Part shown: positions 58,150-64,000 of the stretch, piece by piece
Numbering within the stretch: the stretch's first letter is position 1
Layout: each line of letters begins with the position of its first letter
Assembly (NCBI GenBank): GCA_033239125.1
Contig: BSWB01000003.1
Location: 34,673,001-34,737,000 of the forward strand
DNA: 64,000 nt
Origin: Fagopyrum homotropicum
Lineage: Eukaryota; Streptophyta; Magnoliopsida; Caryophyllales; Polygonaceae
Direction: 5' to 3'
Translations under genes and position numbers: made by a program
The notes under the pieces: generated by a model
Seen by the model: the letters and a program-made list of their open reading frames with translations, nothing else
Databases searched by the model: none
What the model was told of the DNA's origin: nothing

Positions 58150-59582
58150 ATGGCCAATCGAGACGATCGCAATCTTGAGGCCGAATTGAAGGAGGCGATG
58201 GAACATCTGCACCTCAATAGGGAAGAACTACAACACGAGAGGGAGCAAAATCGCACCAGAGCTGCAGAGATTGAAGCAGATATGGCTGAGTTACGAGCTC
58301 AAATCTTGCCTCGACCAGACCCTCGACCGAGGCAGGACCCCGCTCCAGTTGCCGCGGCCGAGATACTTCCACCTCGGATGCCAGTCCGAGATGTTCTTTT
58401 TGCAGGTATTCCACAGACTCTAGGCAGAGGATGGACCCAAACCAGCAAGTGAGGCGTCCAGGAGTCAACCTAGGAGATCCAGCGGAGCATGATTATGAAC
58501 TTCGACCGTAAGTTCTTTCCATGATCCGCCAATGCCAGTTTGGAGGTTTAGAGAGGGAGTCTCCGCATCAATATTTACAAAATTATGAGATTTTGATGGA
58601 GACCTTGAAACCTTCAAGAGTGGAAAATAATAATTACAAGTTAAGGCCTTTTTACTTTTCTTTGAAAGACATGGCGCTTACTTGGTACCAGTATCTTCCT
58701 CCCGGAAAGATCAACACTTGGGAGGAGATGACGACGGAATTCTTGACAAAATTCTTTCCCCCCTCCAAAATTGTTGAAATGAGAGGGAAGATCAATGCAT
58801 TCATCATGAAGGACAAGGAAAGTTTGTCCAAGTCATGGGAAAGATTTAAAGATGTTCTTTTGGATTGTCCGCATCATGGGATTCCAAAGATAGAGTTGTT
58901 GGAGATTTACTTCAAGGGATTGGATGGAGCTATCCAATTCAGCCTTCAACTACTATCCGCTGGCACATTCATGGACATGCCGATTGATGAAGCTTGGGAA
59001 TTCATTGAAAAACAAGCTTTGCACATGGAGAAGTACTCCCACCAAGGAGCTGAAAATGGAGTTAAGAGAGTCAACTTCCAAGAGGCTCCATCAAATGATA
59101 ATCAACTCCCCTCTCTCAAGAATGATGTGAAGCAATTGAAGGATCTTTTGGTTGCTCACACCAAGAAGGAAGAGGAAGGATATCAAGGCTCAAGAAACAA
59201 CAATGGTTCCCGGAACAACAACTACAACAATGGTTCCCGGAACAACAACTACAACAACAATAGAGGATCCAACAACAACAATTGGAGGCCCAACAATCAA
59301 AATCAAAATCCGGGTAACTCTTACTCTAACTCCAATTCGAATAATTCTTCTAATCCTTTCCTCTCTTCTTCCTCTTCTTCTACTCCATTGAAGAGCCAGG
59401 AGTCTAGATCAAGCTCATCCCAGCCAGAAAAGAAAGATGCAGTGCTGGAGGCTATCTTGATCAAGCTCAATGCTATGGAGACGTCCATGACTTCATTTTC
59501 GAAGGCACAAAAAGCCTTAGAACAACAATTCTTTAATAAGGCGAATGAAGCGCCAAGAGACCCAGGGAAGCTCCCAGTATGA
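58150..59582 (+). pseudogene. Athila-like gag of region B
   Basis: ATG at 58150 starts MANRDDRNLEAELKEAMEHL, a predicted coiled coil, which stops at 58450 and shifts frame. The main gag (58521-59582, 353 codons) has LTWYQYLPPGKINTWEEMTT, FLTKFFPPSKIVEMRGKI and WERFKDVLLDCPHHGIPKIE, the retrotransposon-gag domain of Athila/Tat elements. Its end is low complexity: Asn/Gly/Ser runs from AACAACAAC repeats (about 59190-59400). No zinc knuckle was seen. Confidence 0.88.
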
Positions 59583-59861
59583 ACAGAGAGCAATTCCAAG
59601 GGACATATCATGGCAATAACGACGAGAAGTGGACTGAAAACTGTAGATCCAGTGCCTCGGTCGACGCCGGTGAAGAACACCTCGGTCCAGGTACAGACGA
59701 AGAACACTTCGGCCGAGGTACCAACCGAGGTGGAGCCTTAGAAAGCGTCGGACAAAACTGAAGTTTATGTCCCACCTCCTGCATATAAACCACCATTTCC
59801 ATTCCCCCAGTCAAGGGTCAAAGCACATCTAGGCAAGCACTTTGGTAAGTTCCTTGACTTA

Positions 59862-60566
59862 ATGAATAAACTACACATTAACATCCCTTTTCTTGATGCT
59901 ATTCTAGGGATGCCCGCCTATGAGAAGTTCTTGAAAGAGATTCTATCAAGGAAGAGGAAGTTGGAAGACTTTGGTGAAGTAAGGATGACATCTAAATCCT
60001 CGGAGCTCATTCAAATCATGAAGGAAAAAATGCCACCCAAGTTGAGAGATCCCGGCTCCTTTTGCATTCCCATTCAAGTTGGGGATGTCACTTGTGAGGC
60101 ATTGTGTGATCTAGGAGCCAGCGTGAGCATCATCCCGCTGGAGCTATGTGTAAAGATCGGACTTGGAGAGCCCAAGCCGGTGAAGATAAGATTATACATG
60201 GCGGACCGCTCCATTACCCATCCCGTGGGCATTTTGGAAGACGTCCCGGTTAAGTTAGGTAACTTCTATTTACCTATAGACTTTGTTGTTCTTGATATTC
60301 CCGCAGATTATCCCGTTCCTATCATTCTCGGGAGACTATTTCTAGCAACTTCGGGTTGCAGTGTGGATTGTAAGAACGCCAAGTTGCAATTCAACATTGG
60401 CGGTGATCAAGTGGAGTTTGCATTGCTTGCTGCAATGAAAGGAGAGCAGCTGGAGGATGATATCTTCAACATCTATGATGAAGAATCAAGAGAATTGGAA
60501 ATTCCACCCGGATTGACGTACGCTCAAAGGAAGAAATTCTTTAAAGATGTACACCACTACTATTAG
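59862..60566 (+). pseudogene. Athila-like protease of region B
   Basis: Aspartyl protease core CEALCDLGASVSIIPLELC (about 60095-60150), then VKIRLYMADRSITHPVG, IDFVVLDIPADYPVPIILGR, and a tail GLTYAQRKKFFKDVHHYY. The active motif is DLGAS, as in other Athila proteases. The frame ends at a TAG (60564) that stands where this family has Trp, and the integrase follows in the same frame. Reverse transcriptase and RNase H, normally between, are absent. Confidence 0.88.
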
Positions 60567-60578
60567 AATGAACTTCTA

Positions 60579-61736
60579 TTGTTTAAGAGAGGTCCAGACG
60601 GGATGCTTCGAAGATGCATTCCGGAAGATGAAATTACTAGTGTTATACGGCATTGCCACTCACTTCCTTATGGAGGGCATGCTACCGCTCCCAAAACGTG
60701 CGCCAAGGTATTACGTTCTGGTTTCTTTTGGCCTACATTATTTAAAGATGTGCAAACGTTTGTTATTTCTTGTGACGTATGCCAAAGAACAGGGAATTTA
60801 TCTAGGAGGAACGAGATGCCACTCAATAACATCCAAGAAGTTGAGATTTTTTATGTATGGGGGGTTGATTTCATGGGACCTTTCCCATCATCCGGAGGAA
60901 ACCTCTACATCCTTCTAGCTGTAGATTACGTCTCTAGATGGGTGGAAGCCATTGCCTCTCCCACTAATGACGTCATGGTGGTTGTGAAGTTCTTCAATCG
61001 GACTATCTTTCCACGTTTTGGGACTCCATGCATCATCATCAACTATGGAGGGACACATTTCATCAACCGACAATTTAAAGCACTTCTATCGAAGTATGGG
61101 GTAACCCACAAGGTAGCAACCCCTTATCACCCTCAAACTAGTGGACAGGTCGAGATCTGGAATAGAGAAATCAAAGCAATCTTGGAGAAGACCGTCTCTA
61201 GGACGAGGAAGGATTGGTCCATGAAGTTGGACGATGCTCTTTGGGCTTACAGGACCGCATTCAAGACTCCCATTGGTACCACCCCTTATAACTTGGTATA
61301 CAGGAAGTCTTTCCATTTGCCCGTTGAGCTAGAACACAAAACGTATTGGGCAATCAAATGGTTGAATTTCGATATCAAGGAAGCCGGTGAAAAGCGGCTA
61401 TTGGACATCAATAAGCTGGAGGAGCTGCGTTTGAACGCTTATGAGAATGCCAAGATCTACAAGGAAAGGACAAAGAAATGGCATGACAAGCGTATCATTC
61501 CTAAGGAGTTCAAAGAAGGAGATTTAGTTCTACTCTTCAACTCCTGCCTTCGCCTCTTTCCATGTAAGCTGAAATCTAGATGGACAGGTCCTTACGTTAT
61601 GAAACATGTTTTCCCTTATGGTGCAGTTGAGATTCGGCGAGAAACAAGTGGAAGCTTCAAGTTCAATGGTCATAGGCTTAAGAAATCCCAACCGGAAGTC
61701 CAGGTTGAGGAGATTGCACCACTATACCTTGTTTAG
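60579..61736 (+). pseudogene. Athila-like integrase of region B, catalytic Asp replaced
   Basis: Open for 385 codons. HHCC zinc region: CHSLPYGGHATAPKTCAKVL ... SCDVCQRTGNLSRRNEMPLN. Core: VDFMGPFPSSGGN with the first Asp, then CIIINYGGTHFINRQFKALL where Tyr stands at the usual second catalytic Asp (normally ISDGGTHF), and QTSGQVEIWNREIKAILE with the Glu. The C-terminal domain has RWTGPYVMKHVFPYGAVEI and ends at TAG 61736. It lacks one catalytic residue, so it is probably inactive although long and open. Confidence 0.9.
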
Positions 61737-62116
61737 GGATGCCGTACGGTCCAACTAGCGACCTTAAACCAAGCGCTTCTTGGGAGGCAACCCAAGGTAT
61801 TGCTTTCTTTTCCCTTTTCTAGCCTAGCTTTAGATAGTTTGCTTTTGCTTCCCTTTGCTTGTTTTTGGCATCCTAGACCGAAACCAGGTTCTCTCTAAGG
61901 AAGGAATACAACCCAGGAGCAACACTGGAAGGACAGAAGTTCGAGAAATTGAGAAGACGGAGTTTGACTGAGACACATCTCGGTTGCAGTCACAGCACCT
62001 CGACCAAGATAATTCTTGAGCAACCGAGGCGACTAGGGCTGACAACGATCCACATCGATCCAGACACCTCGGTCCAGTCGGGACCACCTCGACCGAGGTG
62101 ACAGCAGAATCGGCGA
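61737..62116 (+). other. 3' untranslated part of region B with palindromic words
   Basis: It starts with the shared CAAGCGCTTCTTGGGAGGCA motif (about 61770). At 61960-62105 CTCGGTT, CCTCGACC and the perfect palindrome CACCTCGACCGAGGTG recur. The expected 3' LTR is not seen; a different LTR-like sequence starts at 62117. Confidence 0.7.
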
Positions 62117-62811
62117 TGTAATAACCGGAAATTTATTTCCGATTAATTCCGAGTCAAACCGAGATTTGAAACCTTGACCTCTTTAAGATACCTAACTTTA
62201 TGCATAGCACTAATTTTATCATTTTATGTAAATTTTATAACCACATAAAATGATGAAATATACACCAAACTCTAGTTATATGTATATATTTATATAGGTC
62301 TTTTGACGAGGCCATGACGAGTTTTGACGAGTTTATGACAAGACCAAGATAAAGCCATGGACTTTCTTGATAGACCATTTATACCTTACCATTCTTTGTG
62401 GGCTGCTTGGGAGGAGTCTTGGAGCCGGCCCAACCACCAAACCCTACTCCAGGCAGGAAGAGAACCGGCCCAGGAAAAACACAGCGTTGCCGCTGCTGCA
62501 CGTTTTTCTTCTTCCTAACTTCACGCCTTATCCTTGATCTTCCTTCCATAAACTCTCGTACTTATCAGCTTCAACGGACGTCCAGATGCACGCCTCCTAT
62601 GAGATCATCTTCATCGTCCAGATCTACAGGATTTGCCTACCCTTGGACCTTGAAAGAATCGGATCCGTTGTGCTCCCTTTCCTGCACGCAATGGCCAACA
62701 ACTGCCTCCTCATGAAGACAACAACAATGGCTTCACTGGAGTTGGGACAACCACAGTCACCAGGGAGAGTGGGTCGTCTCGCCATCTACACGTGCTGACC
62801 AACACCCTGAC

Positions 62812-63050
62812 CGGCTGCTGCTCCTTCTGTCGACCCAACCAGGAACCCGGACCGGCTGCGGCTCCTTCTGTCGACCCAACCAGGCACCCGGACGGGCTGT
62901 TGCTTCTTCTGTCGAACCAAACAGGCAACCGGACTGCTGCTACTCCCTCTGTCGACCCAAACGTGGCATCAAGGACTGGTTGCTTCTCCTTCTGGCGACC
63001 CCAAATGCAACACCAGCGGGCTGCTTCTCCTCTTTCGATCCAGCAGACCA
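62812..63050. repeat. 41-bp minisatellite, about six units
   Basis: Units start at 62812, 62853, 62894 and 62935, exactly 41 bp apart, then drift. The core is CTGCTCCTTCTGTCGACCCA. The period is not a multiple of three, so long open frames across it are accidental. Confidence 0.9.
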
Positions 63051-63172
63051 CTGATACGAGGAGCCCAAATCTGATCCGCAACAGCCTTGGGTTGTCTTTC
63101 TCATGCCTTCGAATCATAGAATCGAGTAAGATCCAACTCCGTCCTTCCTTGGTCCTTCTCTTTGATCGATTC

Positions 63173-63174
<2 letters not shown>

Positions 63175-63221
<47 letters not shown>
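63175..63221. repeat. (AT)n microsatellite
   Basis: About 46 bp of TA repeats. Confidence 0.98.
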
Positions 63222-63225
<4 letters not shown>

Positions 63226-64000
63226 ATGTGGGTACCCTTTGTGTCATCAATCCGTCCCTAACAGCCTTGAAAGATAGCTTGAAGAGCTGAGGCGTTTTTC
63301 TGAATTTTCGGAAGTGACAAACAGTCAACTTTGGGTCCAGATTTGGGTAAGTTAGACTTCTTCTTTTTGGCTAGTTTTCGGATATGTCATAGACGGTATT
63401 GCATAGTACATCATAATAAAATTTTAGAGAAATCCATGTTACATTTTGAGAGTTATAGTGTTTGAAAGTTGACTCCTCATACAGTTTTTATAAATGTGCT
63501 GAATGTTGAGAAAAACAGCATGTGATACTGTTTTGTGAGATAATTTTGAATAGGTTATTGATCTCTGTTGGACTTGAATTTTGGATATGTTATAGTTGGC
63601 ATCTTTTGGTAGAACATATTAAAATTTGGGATGAATCCAGCAAGTGGTTTAGTAGTTATGATTTTTTGAAGTTGGGACCTTAAACAATTTTCTGGATGTT
63701 GCTGAAATTGCTGAGTGCTGGAATTATTTAGTGTTGTGCAGTCATGTTTGAGCTTAAGTTTGGATATCTTAGAAACATAATTCACCGTTCATTTTTTAGT
63801 ATGTTATAAAGTGTCATGCATAGTGTGGTATATCAAAAGTTGGGGTTGATCCAACGGTTGGATTTAGATCTATGATGGTCCAAAGTGGACTGGCTGAGCA
63901 GTTAAGAAATACTCAGTTTTTGGCTAAGTCTGAATTTCTGGTTTTGAAACCGACTTTGAGAATTTCTGGTTTTAGCAAACTTTCCTTTGAGAGTTTGAGT

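Larger units (their letters stand above)
62117..64000. mobile_element. start of another LTR-like sequence, open at the window edge
   Basis: It begins TGTAATAACCGGAAATTTAT, resembling the start of the solo LTR at 14545 (TGTAAC...CGGAAATTT). It is non-coding as far as can be read, with a minisatellite (62812) and an AT run (63175). The right end and TSD lie beyond the window, so the call rests on the start and position only. The remainder, 63225-64000, shows no gene. Confidence 0.45.

Noticed and set aside
62398..63175. Overlapping open frames of 105-135 codons
   Set aside because: They cross a 41-bp minisatellite and show no known domain; the openness comes from GC-rich repeats.

Overview
This window is plant nuclear DNA from a eudicot, possibly an asterid; the species cannot be told. 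Genes with spliced GT-AG introns sit in AT-rich, transposon-filled DNA. Three host genes are clear. At the left edge (+) are the last eight exons of SECRET AGENT (SEC), the nucleocytoplasmic O-GlcNAc transferase. At about 36.1-36.5 kb (-) is an intronless secreted phytocystatin. At 41.5-47.3 kb (+) is a complete 16-exon phragmoplast kinesin of the KIN12A/KIN12B (PAKRP1) type.

Most of the rest is mobile DNA. From 4.8 to 8.8 kb lies a decayed L1-type LINE split by a 654-bp hAT-type element. From 9.2 to 29.9 kb there is a four-level nest, and every level is fixed by a target-site duplication (TSD). A Mutator-like element (MULE; 9-bp TSD) contains a near full-length L1 LINE (17-bp TSD). The LINE contains a Tekay/Del-like Ty3 chromovirus (TSD ATAAG), which in turn contains a 2.5-kb solo LTR (TSD ACCAG). 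The MULE carries remnants of a MuDR-like transposase on + and a GRF-type zinc-finger gene on -, pointing toward each other.

From 31.0 to 33.3 kb is a gutted Ty1/copia element with a tRNA-derived SINE inside it. From 33.7 to 35.2 kb are small inverted-repeat elements. A 5'-truncated LINE scrap lies at 38.1 kb. From 39.4 to 40.1 kb and from 48.0 to 51.1 kb are two copies of an unusual non-LTR retroelement: a CGRC/CRH N-terminus, a reverse transcriptase with a YLDDG active site, and a C-terminal zinc/PD-(D/E)XK-like domain resembling the restriction-like endonuclease of R2/NeSL-type elements. Angiosperms are usually described as carrying only L1 and RTE non-LTR elements, so I consider this the most interesting system here.

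From 51.2 to 62.1 kb is an Athila-like Ty3 complex: an LTR with a solo LTR nested in it, a coding-poor internal region, another LTR, then a gag-protease-integrase region with no reverse transcriptase or RNase H. Each LTR copy carries, at the same two places, a cluster of short self-complementary words, but the word differs from copy to copy. Similar palindromic-word clusters occur in other small elements of the window. The window ends inside another LTR-like sequence. All frames and boundaries were read by eye; no search or alignment program was run.
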